Positions 11,301-23,289 are shown, counted from the first letter of the stretch. The stretch: 64,000 nt of DNA from Mugil cephalus (GCF_022458985.1 NC_061781.1:23974001-24038000), one strand, 5' to 3'. Notes: generated from the letters alone by a model not told the origin. Numbers and translations are program-made.

Positions 11301-12943
11301 TGACATTGACCCAATAGTTCTCAATCCTTGCCTAGTGGTGTCAAGACTTCTTATCCAGAACGTGGATGGACGCCTTACTCAACCCAGATCCCGATATCAA
11401 GCATCAATACTGGATCCTCCGTGGAAGACAGGCTATTGATCATCATCAGATTTGCTCCGAATGCAGGAGGGAAGCCAGTGATTCCACTGATGGAAAATGT
11501 ACCTGCTGTTAGCCTTCCTTTAGTATATATCTTCCTTCTCATTCTCCACTTTTATATTCTCTGCTCTTTTCATTCGTTCATTCATTCATTTATTAATCCA
11601 ACGCCATCCAATTTGAGGGGGGAAGGGGGTTTCCAAAAACATGCTTGTCAGGTTAATTGGTGACTCTAAATTGTCCCTAGGTGTGAGTGTGAGTGGTTGT
11701 TTGTCTCTGTGTTAACCCTGCGATGGACTGGCAACGTGTCCAGGGTGGACCCCACCTCTCGCCCGATGACTGCTGGGATATGGGATGATGGGATGAGCTC
11801 ATTCAATTTGAAACAAATATTGACAACTGTTCATGCTGTCTGTGACATGTGAAGTACTGGCAGCAGTATTTATCAAGTCTGTACTATTCCCAACATCTTT
11901 CGAATGAATGTTATGCGGATGTAATACAGATTTCTAGATAAATGGATAATATGGGGACGTGGTACCATGACAGAACAACCTCAGTGTAGGCTAAACTTAA
12001 AAAATGTGATATAGGGATCATTGAGGTCTGAAGGCATTCAGTACTCTGAAGCTGAAAAAGTATTTTCATCACTTAAACATAAAGCAAAGGGACAAAACCT
12101 TTTCTAATAAAGATGAAAAACACATTTAAATGTCAGCTCTGTATAAAGTAAGCATCATGCGCAGAATTTCACACATGCAGTAGCACAGGCAAATATTTTA
12201 AAACACTCGGTGGACGTTGCCAAACACGAGGATTCATTTTTTGTTTAGACAAACACAGCAGGTGCTGAATCCCCCTTCCCCAGGTGAAGTCCGAGCCGCC
12301 ACTTACGATAACAGGATCCACCAGGATCTATGGAGCTTACCTGAGAAGGCCAAGGCAAAGAAGAGGATGATGATGGCTAAAAATACGAGGATGAGGCCAA
12401 TCATGCTGCGCACAATGGAGGAACACAAACAGACAAATTAACAACTTTCAGCACATTAATTTTTAGTTCTCTTCTGTAGAAATGTGACACTCGGTGGTGG
12501 ACAGATGTTTATAAGAAGTTCATTCTGCACAATAATGGTTCATATGACAAATATAACATTAGTTTTTAGCTACTTTATAGACTTTAGTCAACAGGTTTTG
12601 TGGCGACACTGTAGAAAAGAGATAAAACGAAAATAAACAGACAATGAGGTAGGATGAGAAAATGATATAATATAGGATATGGATAGGATAAAATGAAAGG
12701 AGGCATTTTTCTTTGATAATATGAAATTTAAAAAGTAAATTTAAAAATTAACATAACAGGGAGAGACTACAATGACAGTATGTCCCTAAAATTGCATATT
12801 TGTTAGTTTAAGTACAGCACATGAACAAATCTAATTGTTTACTTTACTCTAAGTTCATTCCAAATGTAAACAACAACCGGTACAGAACGTACTCAACGTT
12901 TACAGCCACACCTGTAGAAGAGAATTTTCCCGAGGGTATTCAT
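8359..12943 (-). CDS. vtcn1: V-set domain-containing T-cell activation inhibitor 1 (B7-H4), copy B
   Basis: Five coding exons join in frame: 12943-12912, 12405-12341, 10232-9873, 9661-9419, 8471-8359, giving 270 aa. Exon sizes match copy A except that exon 4 is 6 nt longer. The start is [10 protein letters not shown] followed by a hydrophobic stretch, closer to human MASLGQILFW than copy A. IgV cysteines are present (LLSCYL, EYTCTI). The IgC domain has [11 protein letters not shown] and YNCRIEN, but as in copy A the first IgC cysteine is Ala. Exon 5 gives one membrane segment and the tail IYCMT. The Ig exons are very similar to copy A, so the duplication is fairly recent, while the leader exons and the IgV stretch around the second strand differ more. 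Intron 2 is about 2.1 kb of repeats against about 105 bp in copy A. Confidence 0.88.
8600..9310. repeat. Degenerate minisatellite-like repeat in vtcn1 copy B intron 4
   Basis: Many imperfect units of roughly 28-34 bases contain ctcacaaa, gtttctcaagatc and cttgcaa. The array fills most of the intron. Unit spacing and sequence vary, so it is neither a CRISPR array nor a clean satellite. Confidence 0.65.
10440..10940. repeat. Interspersed repeat in vtcn1 copy B intron 2, class unassigned
   Basis: The block runs from aaggacccccaaactgatg near 10470 to gttgcagaccccctgttgaag near 10900. Both ends carry similar gacccc-rich phrases. It has no counterpart in copy A, so it was inserted after, or lost from, one duplicate. 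I cannot assign a family. Confidence 0.35.
10990..11500 (+). mobile_element. BEL/Pao-like LTR retrotransposon remnant (fossil)
   Basis: A short stretch around 11380-11480 translates with weak resemblance to the zinc-binding start of a Pao-type integrase (tryptophan, glycine-arginine, then His and paired Cys). It is a broken internal fragment with no LTRs recognised, and looks old. It lies in intron 2 of vtcn1 copy B. The family assignment is tentative. Confidence 0.3.
11575..11800 (+). repeat. Common teleost interspersed repeat (SINE/LINE-tail type)
   Basis: The phrases ttaattggtgactctaaatt, tgtgagtgtgagtggttg and gatggactggcaacgtgtcc followed by cagggtggaccccacctctc form a block I recognise as widely dispersed in fish genomes. 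It lies in intron 2 of vtcn1 copy B. I cannot be sure of its class. Confidence 0.5.
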
Positions 12944-14620
12944 GGCTCCAGACAAAACGTCCCAAGAAGAAGAAAAAGAAGAAGAAACGATTCTATCCTG
13001 TAGTCACAGGTCGGATTACATTGTTACTCCAGATATCCACTTTTCCTTCACAGATCATTTCCAGACACACACTCCTGCGGTCCTCCTACAGTCTCGCCTA
13101 CCTGGCCTCCCTCACCACATTTTAAGTGCAACACCATGAGTAAATATTACTTTTAAGGCGGGTACTTCCAACAGGCTGTCACTGCAGCTTGTTTGTCTTA
13201 TCAAAAGAAAACTTTATGGCACTAATTAAACAGAAAGAAGGAATTTCGAATAACCAGCAGCTCATATCCCAGAATGCTTTAGTGATGTTTGATTAAACAT
13301 GGAAGAGGTTACTTATGTAACAACATGATTGTTGTTACATGTTGTTGGCTGCTGCTGGGTAACATACATGTGAAGTTAATCATTCAAAGCAGGAAAATGA
13401 CAAGTGACCTGGGTTTGGTGGTTTACTCAAGGTGGGGTACATTTTAATTTGTCCGGCAGAAAAAAAATAAAAAAATTAAGATTAAGTAAGAGACACTTTT
13501 AAATTTACAGAATAATAAAATCTTTTAGATAAGTAGTATTTTTGATTGTATTTTGCGAAAAAAAAAAAAAAAGAATGTAATATATGAGAATTAAGATTTA
13601 AGATTCAAGGTGACTTTATTGATCCCCACAGGGAAATTGTTTTGTCCAAGAGTCCCAAGATAACAAAGAACATATAGAGTAAAATAATAAGAGAGAAAAT
13701 AATCTTAAAAATAGAATAAGAATAAGGTAGTAAAATTACAGAAAAAAATCTACTGTACAATCTACAGTCCAATTTACATGGTACATACAGGCAGTTATGT
13801 ACAGACAGGACATGAATTAAAGGTGTGCCCTACCAGTTATTAGCCCAAACTGTGATAAAAGCCAGAGTTAATTAAAATAAATAAATAAATTGTTCCCTTA
13901 TTGATCCCTCATGGGGAAATTCCATTTCTGCATTTTGACTCATCCATTTGTTCACACAGTAGTGTGTACAGTGGAGCCTCAGGTGGCTGAACCCAGGGAG
14001 CAAATTGGGGGTTAAGTGCTTGATCAGGGCACCACAGCCATGGACAGGGCGGGAGGCGAACCCGTGACCCTTCCTTCCAACCCCAAGCTGCACCTCTCGC
14101 CGCTATTCCACAGCTCCCCCAACTTCCCCAATTATCTAAAAACAAAACAAAAACCAAAGGAAAATGGATTCCATTTCTCCACTAATGTTTGAGGTTGTGA
14201 ACCAGATACATAAAGATGACTTAGCAGAAGGGAGAGGTGTTGGTTGAAGTGTAGTGGCATGTCCCATCACCTCTATTACCTACTGCTGCTAGCTAGGCTA
14301 GGCTAGTTAGTAGCTGGCTGCTGGTTTGCTGGTCGGTTTTTCAGTTGGACTAGACTTCTAAATGATTTTGCCTCAGATCATGGCACAAGGGGTTGTCACA
14401 TCTTGTCCTGTGTATTAATGAATATGGCTTGGATAAAACAATAATAAGACAAAACATTTCCATTGTTTTTTTTATTTTTATTAATGGAGTAATAAAAAAT
14501 GATATGATTGATATTGTTGATAAATTTAAGTACAAAAAGTCCACTGATTTCAATTGGACTTGATATGGCTTTTGTTAAAAATATAATTGTTTGTATTGTT
14601 ACCCCATTGACGCACATTTG
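12944..14620. other. vtcn1 copy B 5' flank, then LINE/SINE 3' tails
   Basis: About 12944-13200 is the promoter side of vtcn1 copy B and resembles 4640-4800 of copy A. About 13595-13660 (ttattgatccccacagggaaatt) and 13890-14110 (ttattgatccctcatgggg through to gcgaacccgtgac) are 3'-tail-type repeats common in teleosts. About 14280-14320 is rich in gctag units. No coding exon was seen. Confidence 0.55.
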
Positions 14621-14629
14621 CAACCAGTC

Positions 14630-15450
14630 CTTTCAGACTGGTGTCTTCCTTACTAAAATGAAAATAGACAAAGTCATTCCCATCTTTAAGTCTGGACAGA
14701 CATCAATTTTCCAACTACAGACCAATCTCTCTACTGTTCATACAAAGGCTCGATACAAGTACAATATATATATATATTCACTGATCATCAGTTTAGTTTC
14801 AGAACAAATAGGTCCACCTCAATGGTCTTGATGCAACTGTCAAAGAAATCTCAACTCTAGCTGACGGTAAAGAATTTACAGTATGGATATTTATCAATTT
14901 GAAAAAAAGCTTTCAATACAGTTTTCTTTTGAAGATGAAAATTGAGAGATATGGTAAAAGAGGAACAGCTCGTAGGTGGTTACAAAGTTATTTGGAGGAC
15001 AGATTTCCGTATGTGCATTTAAACAATTAAAACTGAAATGTATTGAAAGTTACATAAGGTGTGCCACAAGGCTATGTACTAGGTCCTTTGTTGTTTGTGT
15101 CCAAACTGTTAAAATTTGTGTTTCTAGCTGATGATACCAGGATACTGTTTATTGCTCTGTTAAACATACTGTATGGAACAGCTTCTGGGTGCAGCGAAAA
15201 AAGAATTAAAAGTTCTCAAAAGCTGGTTTGCAATCAATAAAGTATCATTAAATTTAAGTGAAACTAAATTTCTACTATTTGGTAATTGAAAAAATAGACT
15301 GTGAAGTGAAGCTCTTATAATGTTTAAGTATATGAAATTTGCGGGTGTGACAATTGATGACAAACTCAAATGGAAAACAGACCTAAGCAATATTACATCT
15401 AAAATATCCAAACCCATTGCAATTCTATATAACACTAAAGACGTTTTAAA
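14630..15450 (+). mobile_element. LINE reverse transcriptase remnant (CR1/L2/Jockey type)
   Basis: Broken frames on the plus strand give successive landmarks of a non-LTR reverse transcriptase in the right order: KVIPIFKSG near 14670, FSFRTNRST-like near 14790, GVPQG and LGPLL near 15060-15090, LADDTRIL near 15130, then LKSWFAINKVSLNLSETKF near 15210-15280 and GVTIDDKLKWK near 15350. Several stops and frameshifts interrupt it, and it is an old inactive copy. Confidence 0.7.
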
Positions 15451-15479
15451 TCAAAAATCTCAAGCTTAAATAGGGTCAT

Positions 15480-15735
15480 GGGGTCAAATACTCACGTGAA
15501 TCACAGGATCTTGGCCAGAAATTCCAGGAACTTTTGCAGGACAGATTTTACTGTGACAGCAAATTTACCAATACTATAACCAGTAAGAGAAGTGGCTCAA
15601 CCAAACCTTGTGTGGGAAAGATAATACTTCTAATGTCATCAATCAATCTCAGATATGCATGTGACATAAATTGTGGTACAAAACATGTGCGACTTAAACT
15701 TCATCAGCAAGTGCATGCAGATAAAGAATAACTTT
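15480..15735 (+). pseudogene. Possible C2H2 zinc-finger fragment
   Basis: One frame ends with CDINCGTKHVRLKLHQQVH and a following stop, which has the look of a C2H2 finger (Cys-x-x-Cys, Leu, His-x3-His) with one displaced residue. No intact array follows. It may be a captured exon piece or chance similarity. Confidence 0.25.
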
Positions 15736-16103
15736 AAACCAACTGTGGTATATTTCATACAGAAGGATAAGAATGGTTTCCCCTTTTTGCATATCACCTA
15801 ATACATCTACATTTGGGTATTTTGCTGCAATGATTTCGTATTGTAGGTTATAAAAGATGTTAATGCAGTGGAAGTGAAACCTCCCTCATTATGAAAGTGC
15901 TAGAGGGACATTGTGGTTATGCGTTTTCACAGTTAATAAAGTATGTAAAGGTGACCTGTTTGCTATCATTTCATTATTTTCAGCCTGAGGAGGAGAGAGC
16001 ACCACTGACATCTGAAACAAGGACAAAGAAGATCATACAGCTGGAGGAGCCTTCAACTATTTAACCTTAACTTGTAGATACTGGATCATCCTTGAGCACA
16101 GAA

Positions 16104-17423
16104 ATGACTCAACTTACTCAAAAACTTCTTGACCTAGTAAAAACCACTGTGACTACATTTGTGGTCATAGTCCTCTTCATCATCCTGCAGCGTGTTTTTG
16201 ACATGCATTTTGTCTGTACTTGCAAAGAACGCCTCCACCTGAACGGTGTACTCTACATGATTCTTCCTCCTCTAATCCTCGCCTTCGTTGTCAACATCAT
16301 CGAACCTTTTCACGAAATAAAGGTTGCCTCCAGCTTGTCGTGTTTTTCCTGTAGGGGCGCCAAGAAATGCTACTGCACCTACTTTTTGAATTGGATTGTC
16401 AAGTACATCGATCTGAGTGCTGTATGGATAGCTGTGGTTCTGTTTGATGGAGACTGGTACTTCTGCGTGAAGACAAAGTTCGACATATCTCAGATTGAGC
16501 TGCCCTGCAAACAAAACTTGACCTACAAGGAGCAACGCATCAAAGACAAATATATGACAGACTCACTTGTAAGTAAAGACAAAACCATTAAACTGTTTGG
16601 GAAATTAAATAGTTAATAGTAATTTATGCTCAGAAATAAAATCATTGCTAAATTTTGCATCATGTTTATATAGAAAAATCACAAACAACGCTAAGACAAA
16701 AACAACTTGATTTGTTGAGTTTTCTTGAAGATCTTTCATCTATGTGGTGTCTTCTGTTCTAAATGACCTGAGTGGAGTTTAGCTGTTTATAGGAACATCT
16801 AATTACTACGTCTCAGATTCACTGAACTCTTTCTTAAAATCCTCTAAAATCTCAACTGGTCATTAAAGGAGACCTTTGGTCTTGGGGGCCCCTTGGCTGT
16901 GGAACCCGCTCTTTGAAATTTCTTGAGACTCTTAAGAATAAGTTTTGTTTATGTGATTTGTGTTGCATCTGTTTTAAATTCTAACTAATAAACTTATAAT
17001 TATGTATTATATATTTTTCTTCTCCAGGACTATGGCCTCTACGTACTCTGTGGCTTTCTATGTCTCTGGAGCATCGCTGAAATTAGGAAAACTTATTTCC
17101 ATGTCAGATGTCCTTTCTTCATGGATACGAAAAGTTGTTGTGTGCGGTGTATAAGATGTGAATACCATGATCCTTACTACAATGTGATCTATGATGAACT
17201 CCTGGCACAGCAAGTCAGCAGCCATTTGAACGATGAGCTAAAACTGATAGCAACGGATAAAGCAAGAAAAATGTGTGAGCCCTACCTTAACAAAATCAAA
17301 AGTCATGAACTGTCAGGAAATTATGAGAATCACTGTGGCGACAAAACAGTTTCTGAAGTCTGGAAGAAAATCTCAGCCTCTGATTTCTACTTGAATGAAG
17401 ATGAGACAAGAAACTCAACATAA
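16104..17423 (+). CDS. CALHM-family channel protein, copy 1 (CALHM5/6-like)
   Basis: Two coding exons, 16104-16568 and 17028-17423 (donor cttGTAAGT, acceptor tctccAG), give 286 aa. Start is the ATG of MTQLTQ; 12 bases of open frame upstream hold no ATG. CALHM traits are a first helix at about residues 14-32, the extracellular CxC (C38, C40) after it, a second helix containing LPPLILAF, a third ending in DGDWYFC (C121), then C135; these four cysteines are the family's two disulfides. NLT at 138 is a glycosylation site. Exon 2 starts with the fourth helix (YGLYVLCGFLCLW) and a long Cys-rich cytoplasmic tail. CALHMs form large-pore channels; CALHM6 acts in innate immune cells. The 5' leader has a spliced exon starting cctgaggaggag at about 15984. 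The lectin gene lies tail to tail downstream. Confidence 0.82.
16690..16880. repeat. Interspersed repeat in CALHM copy 1 intron
   Basis: The block contains ttgagttttcttgaagatc and gtgtcttctgttctaaatgac, shared with 24860-24940, 33810-33890 and about 5010-5090. The three CALHM intron copies are inherited with the tandem unit; the 5 kb copy shows the element is also dispersed. Confidence 0.6.
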
Positions 17424-17639
17424 AACTCAACACTTTGTATTCAAGTTTAATATATTACACTTGAAATATTTGAAAGATCCTGTAATATGTGTAATCTAAA
17501 AGAAAAAATGTAACATTTTAAAGGTAAAACCTGTGCAGTGTTTTTATGTTTAGTTTAACTCAACTGCTCAGAAAAAAGGACTGTAAACAAATACGTAAGC
17601 CATTATGTTGATATTTCCTATGTCAGTTTATTTAATTTC

Positions 17640-18240
17640 AATAAATAAAGTATTAATGAATGAATGAATGAATGAATGAATGGTACAATTGTTTTATTGA
17701 GTGGCATTGGAACCAAAACTTTAACCACATGAAACTCCTGGATAATTCTCTGACCGCTGCAGACAGACGATTGATTCGAATCACAACAGCACCACCTGAT
17801 GGTATTACAAAGTAATATATATATTACCAAACGTAGACAGAAGAAAAGTAAACAAAACCACTTTATTTACACTTACAAAGTCTGGAACAAGAAGCGCTGC
17901 AGCCTGCAGGGTTTCGCAAAAAAAAATAAAAATAGAAACTAGATGAAACTCAAAGGGAACTAGGGACAATTTCAATGAAGGTAACAACATACACCAAACT
18001 AATCAGACAACAGAAAGGCAGGACTTTAGATATAGAGAGAGGAACACATTGAGAAACCAATCACAATCGGAGGGAAAACACAGACAGGAAGTGAAGCAGG
18101 ACATGAAACACCAACAAAAGAGCTTTACAAAATAAAAACAGGAACAAAGAACAACGAAGCAGGGTTTTTGTGGTGCTTTTGGTGTACAGTGATAATACGA
18201 TAAACTGTTGGATCTAGATGCATGTACAGTAAATATGCTA
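17640..18240. other. Spacer between CALHM copy 1 and lectin copy 1
   Basis: It holds aataaa motifs near 17640 on the plus strand (likely CALHM polyadenylation), a gaat tetranucleotide repeat at about 17655-17683, and sequence repeated in the other two units (cacagacaggaagtgaagcag near 18085). No coding exon was seen. Confidence 0.6.
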
Positions 18241-18245
18241 CACGC

Positions 18246-20490
18246 CTAAGCCATTTTCTCACAGATCCATCTCAGAGAGGCATCACATGACCAGTCGTTC
18301 CAGTTTTCCTCTGTGCTCCTGCCACTTTTGATATACGCACAGTCTTCTTTATCCCACTGTGGAAACTCGCCACCGTTATCAGGCTGCCCCGTCTCCCAGA
18401 ACCTGACAGGTCAAAGAGTGAGATAACTGTGAAACCATTAGTCTCGAATATGAATATGAACCACAGAAACTTTTTGCTGTTTTCTTTTCTGGGAGCTTTG
18501 TAGTGTAGTTTTGTGACTCATCCACAAAGTTACAATATATCCCACAGCAGCATCCAAAGACCTGCAGGCCTCACTTGGCTCAGTTAAAGTCAGTGTTCAT
18601 GACTCCACCGTAAGAAAGAGGATGGGCTAAAATGGCCTGAGCACAAACTAAACAGGTTACACAGAACAAATGCAACGCAGGTTCATGGAATGATACTTTA
18701 AATATAAATGACCCATTTGAATCCATTGCATCGCAGTGTTTGAAAGAGGAACTTTGGCACGATACAATCTACACTGATCTCAAGAGGGGTTAAAATGGGT
18801 TCCTGTATGAAACATGCAAGAGGCAGTTGACATCTCTCAGAAATTTTGACACCCTCTGGTTTGTTTACTCTGAAAAGTGCTGCTGAACATGTGTGAGCGA
18901 GCTGAATAAATTGTCACTATGTGAATGGTGACATTAACTGCATCTTTTAAAATGAGTAGCTTACTCTGCGGAAGCATGTACAGCTAGGTTTACATAACAA
19001 CATATTAGTAAGTAAGTCAGTAGTAAAAAATTAAAGGAGCTCATCAATGTAACAAAGTGGGTGAGATTTCATTTATTTTCCATCCGATTTGCAGATTTGA
19101 ACAAAAAAAGTTGTTGTATTTGGCTCCAAACCTTAGATTCAGTGAAGTTCCATCCATCCATTTCCAGGTTCCCTCAGTTTCTCTTTTGGTCAAACCAATC
19201 CAACTCCATGTTTCCACTTTGGTGAAGTTGCAGAAGAACCTCTGTTTAGATATCAAAGTTTAACGAACAACATCGTGCATTCAATTAACAAAATCTTATT
19301 CTAACACGAAGGAAGGAATCTATACTTTGTAAACGCAGTGTACCTGTTCTTCAGCGTCGTTCACAACAACGAGATCTGCTTCCCTGTCTCTTCTGCTAGC
19401 TTCGTCACGAACCAAGTATGCAAGGATGTACAGATCTTAACGCTCCATCCTCAGCACATTTCGTCTCTTTGCTCCCATCTGGCTTTGTGAGTCTTATCAG
19501 TCACGAGGCTTACTTCAGACAGAAACTAATTGGAAGCTGAATTGCTGATTAGATAACCAGGATTAAAAAAAAAATTAAACCAAGCATTAGTGAATAAACC
19601 ATAATCACTTTTAGGGTAGACTGAGGGTTTCGCTACTATACTTTGTCTCCGAATAACATGACTGTTGTTGAGCTCTATTAGTCTGTTCACCCGAACAGGC
19701 TGGAGTTCAATGACAGAAAGCTGATTTCGTGGAAGCCTGAAGTGCTAGTTAGTAATAACCTGAAGATTAAAAAAAAAAAAAAACACGTAAGATTGAGGCG
19801 TGAAATATTCCATGAAATTCATTTTAGGATTAGAGTCTGAAGGGGTTCCGACACGTATATCGCTACCAGTGAAAAACTATTTAGATGTCATCTATCACTT
19901 ATCTGTAGCACCCTCCAGAACAAGAGAGCAAGAAATTCACAGCCATGTAGCTACACGCATGAGTGCATTGCGTTGACTGTGAGTGGAGCAACATGTATGC
20001 AGTAAAAACTGAGAATAAAAAAAGTTTGTCCTCTCCTTAGTTGCAACCTGAACTTCAGACCAACCAAAGGTAAGACATCTTTAAAAGGTCCCAGATATAA
20101 CAGTTTACAATTGAGTTCAACGGATATTGTAAAAGGTCATATTTACAGAGATATTACTTTTATGCTGATTATGTATGTATTATATTTTTTTAAAAAGGTA
20201 CGTTGAACCAGACTCACATGTTTGACAAACCGAGGCCGATGAGTCCCAGCAACCAGGAAAACGCTCAACAGCCAAACAATTCACAACTCCATGTAACGGC
20301 ATCTCTGCTTCCTGATCCAAAGAATACATTTTAAATGCAGTAAATGATAGATAAAAACGGTAATAATCCAAATCTCCACAAGATGATAAGTGTCAATTTA
20401 ATCAAATCCCCAACCTGTCTGACTCTTAAAACGAAGTTTGGAGACGCAGATTCATTAGGGCCGTTCAACTTTCTCATAGATTCCCTCCAT
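18246..20490 (-). pseudogene. C-type lectin receptor copy 1: intact 3' exons, indel-riddled 5' half
   Basis: The last two exons are intact: 19241-19132 (WSWIGLTKRETEGTWKW) and 18402-18246 (FWETGQPDNGGE, then WNDWSC and the end CEKMA). They match copies 2 and 3 closely. The region for exons 1-3 (20490 back to about 19350) is recognisable but broken by many one- to few-base insertions and deletions. Exon 1 starts MEGIYEKVERP and then runs into a stop, and exon 3 is scrambled over about 19350-19770. Flanks on both sides are clean. Either this is a real pseudogene or the patch at 19.4-20.86 kb is unpolished sequence, in which case the gene may be functional. Confidence 0.75.
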
Positions 20491-20869
20491 CTTGTTAAAG
20501 TGACCAACTCAAAGTCAGCTCTGCAGCATAAATTACTCACAAACATTTGTACAGTGAAGAGTCACATGTCAAGTAGTTGAAAGCTATCTTGGTTCATAAT
20601 CACACCATACAGGAAAAATGTGCATGTTACATTTGATCTTGACTATAGACTACCCAAGTTATTTACTTACTAAGTCTTTTGATGACGACCTAAAAAGTTA
20701 GTTTCAAACTTCAATAATTTCAAACACTGTTCAGGTGCACGTTATTCACTCAAAGCTCAAACTAGATAGCTTTTAATCTAATTTGTTTGCCTTTATGTCT
20801 TCTTAATTCCATCCTTGGTATTTATAAATATTGAGAAAAAGTTCAAAGATAAGTTTTACTTCCACTAAC

Positions 20870-21510
20870 TCAACACTGTTAGAATCTGCGTTAGTTAATT
20901 CTTCAAAAAATATGACTGAGACTGCTTCTTGATATCTATAAAACATTTATTGAGACATAGAAAATAATTCATGTAGCTACACGGTCCATCCTTGGTCCAC
21001 CTAAGCTTTCCAAAGAGAGAAAGAAGTTTCCAACATTCCAAAGTGTTGCATCCAAAACTACAGAATGATTGGGATTGGTCGCCTATAGTTTAGGAGGAGT
21101 CCTCCCTTGATGAATCAGCTGGTTGCACCGCCCCATCTTCTGTTTTCTCCAATCACGAGACGGCATCTGTAGACTACAAGTAAAAAGAGAGAGTGGAGGG
21201 AAGGGGACTGGGCGGTGATGGGGCTCCGGCAAGTGTGTCAAAGGGTGGTTTGATCACCTGACCAGTGACGTTTGAAGCAGTTCAAGTGATTCGAACTCAC
21301 TCCAGTGATTCAGTTGATTCCTACAAACCACTTAGTGGCCTACCAGGTGGTTCGAAACACTTCCCTTCCTCTCCCAGGAAGGTCGAGCCTGAGGAGGGCT
21401 GGACTGGGCTTTAATGTGTTGTCTTGTCGTTGACTGCTCAGTGTAATTTTAATTGCCCCTTGGGATAAATAAAGTTATTTGAATTCAACTGAATTAAAAG
21501 CACAAGCACA
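20870..21510 (+). repeat. Interspersed repeat block, copy 1
   Basis: A block nearly identical to 29700-30360, ending in ccccttgggataaataaag followed by gaattcaactgaatt, a LINE/SINE-like 3' tail. No coding capacity is seen. It is one of the TEs carried along in the tandem duplication. Only its first 100 bases or so recur in unit 3 (38460-38560). Confidence 0.5.
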
Positions 21511-21639
21511 CTGTTTCAATACATGGATTGAAACAAATCAGGATAATCACTAATTGAATCTTCAACACTTGATTCGAGAAACAGTTCATTACTAGATGCT
21601 TCAATGACACAGTGCTCCACAAGAGGACAATAATATAGA

Positions 21640-23265
21640 CTTAGACTTGGACAGACGTTAATGATCCACAAGGGAAATTAATTGACATAGTAGCTCAATT
21701 GACACAAAAAGATGAGCCGTTATACAGGTGGATAGAATACGGAATAAAGAAGTTCTGTAGCGTTCACTATGGCAGCGGAGCTGAATCATTCTGCTGGAGA
21801 ATGAGCTCCTCTGACCCTCTAATGTTTGGCGTAGTAGATGGGATGGATTTTCCATAATGGAGAGCAGTTTATCCAATGTCCTCCTGTCCCTCACTGAGAC
21901 AAATGACTCCAACTCCCTACAGATCACTTGTCCAGCCTTTTGGATCAATTGGTCGATCCTACTAATGTCTTTTTTGCTGGTGCTACTCCCCCAACAAACC
22001 ACAGCAAATAGCAGGGCACTCGCAACAACAGACTGGTAGAAAGACATTAGTAACTCACTGCACACACTGAAAGACCTGAGCTTCCTAAGAAAATAAAGTC
22101 TACTCAGGCCCTTCTTGTACATAGCATCACTGTTGTCCCTCCGGTCCAATCTGTTGTTCATGTAGACTCCCAGGTACTTGTAGTGGTCCACTAGTTCCAC
22201 CTCCAGGGCCTGGATGGTGATGGGCTCCACTGGTGTCCTCTTCCTCCTGAAGTCAATGACCAGCTCCTTGGTCTTGTCCACGTTCAGGAGTAGGTGGTTG
22301 CCCGGGACCACTCCACATAATCCACGATCAGTGTCCTATACTCCACCTCTTGTCCATCACTGATACACCCAACCACTGCAGAGTCATCAGAGAACTTCTG
22401 CAAAAATTTTTTTTATTCTCAGTTTTTACTGCAACATGTTGCTCACACTCACAGTCACACGCAAGATCATTGCTGTAGCTACATGGCTGTGAATTTCTTG
22501 CAGGACCCAGAGCTGTATTGGAAATCAGAGGTGTAAAGAGTGAACAGGAAAGGAGATAAGATGGTCCCCTGTGGGTGCCCAGCATCTGACAGGGACCAGC
22601 CCCCGAGCCGTACAAACTGAGTCCTGATGGACAAGTAATCAGCAAATCAAAGAACATGATCCTCACAGTACCCTTCCCACCATCCAGGTGCGAGTGAGCC
22701 CCATTGCAGCAGGTAGATAACAGCATCATCCACACCAGCAAAAGGCTGATACGCAAACTGAAGAGGGTCGAAGACAGGGGCCACCAGGGGTCTACTACAG
22801 GCCACCTATAGATATGCTTTGCTTGACTTTCTCCGGCTCTGTTCTCACCTGGCCAGGTGTCACAGTCATACGAATGGTTTCTTCAGTGGGGAACGGAATT
22901 GGAAGGTGGAGAAGATTGGCAGTAAGGGGTCAATGGTGAGTAGTGAATTGGCCATCTGGGGGGGTGTAAGGACAGGAGTGGTGGGGCGAGAAGAGCCAGC
23001 AGGAGGTCCAGCACTGAATCTATTAAAAAATACATTCAGTTCATTAGCTCTATCTGCTGCTTGGCTCTGGTATTACAGCCAGTGATGAGCTCCACACGTC
23101 CCTGGGGTTGTTTTGCTGGAGCTTGGCCTCCAGCTTCCTCCTGTAGGTGTCCTTACACTCCTTCACTTTGACTTTGAGTTGCCCCTGTATCCTCTTGGAA
23201 TGCAGTGTGTCTTCTATTGGTTCATACTTGTATGGGAGTTGCTTTTCCATACACAATCCTGTTCG
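21640..23265 (-). mobile_element. LINE (CR1/L2/Rex type) reverse transcriptase fragment, copy 1
   Basis: The minus strand holds a truncated non-LTR element. Near 23150 is VKECKDTYRRKLEAKLQQNN (a linker typical of this family), near 22700-22400 broken reverse transcriptase, and from 22311 to 21658 a long open stretch with NHLLLNVDKTKELVIDFRRK, YKYLGVYMNNRLD and FYQSVVASALLFAVVCWG, ending in the 3' tail at about 21640-21670 (ttaatgatccacaagggaaa on the plus strand). It has internal deletions and a foreign 99-base insert at 22402-22500. A near-identical copy is at 30505-32055. Confidence 0.8.
22402..22500 (-). other. Inverted insert of lectin intron sequence inside the LINE
   Basis: These 99 bases interrupt the LINE between ttctgca and gcaggaccc; the sister LINE at about 31240 has only a few bases there. 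Reverse-complemented, the insert matches lectin copy 1 intron sequence at about 19929-20024 (caagaaattcacagccatg through to cagtaaaaactgagaataaa). It shares copy 1-specific bases (aagaaattc; aaaaactgag) rather than those of copies 2 and 3. Confidence 0.75.
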
Positions 23266-23289
23266 ACTGCACTAAATGACTATGTGGTT

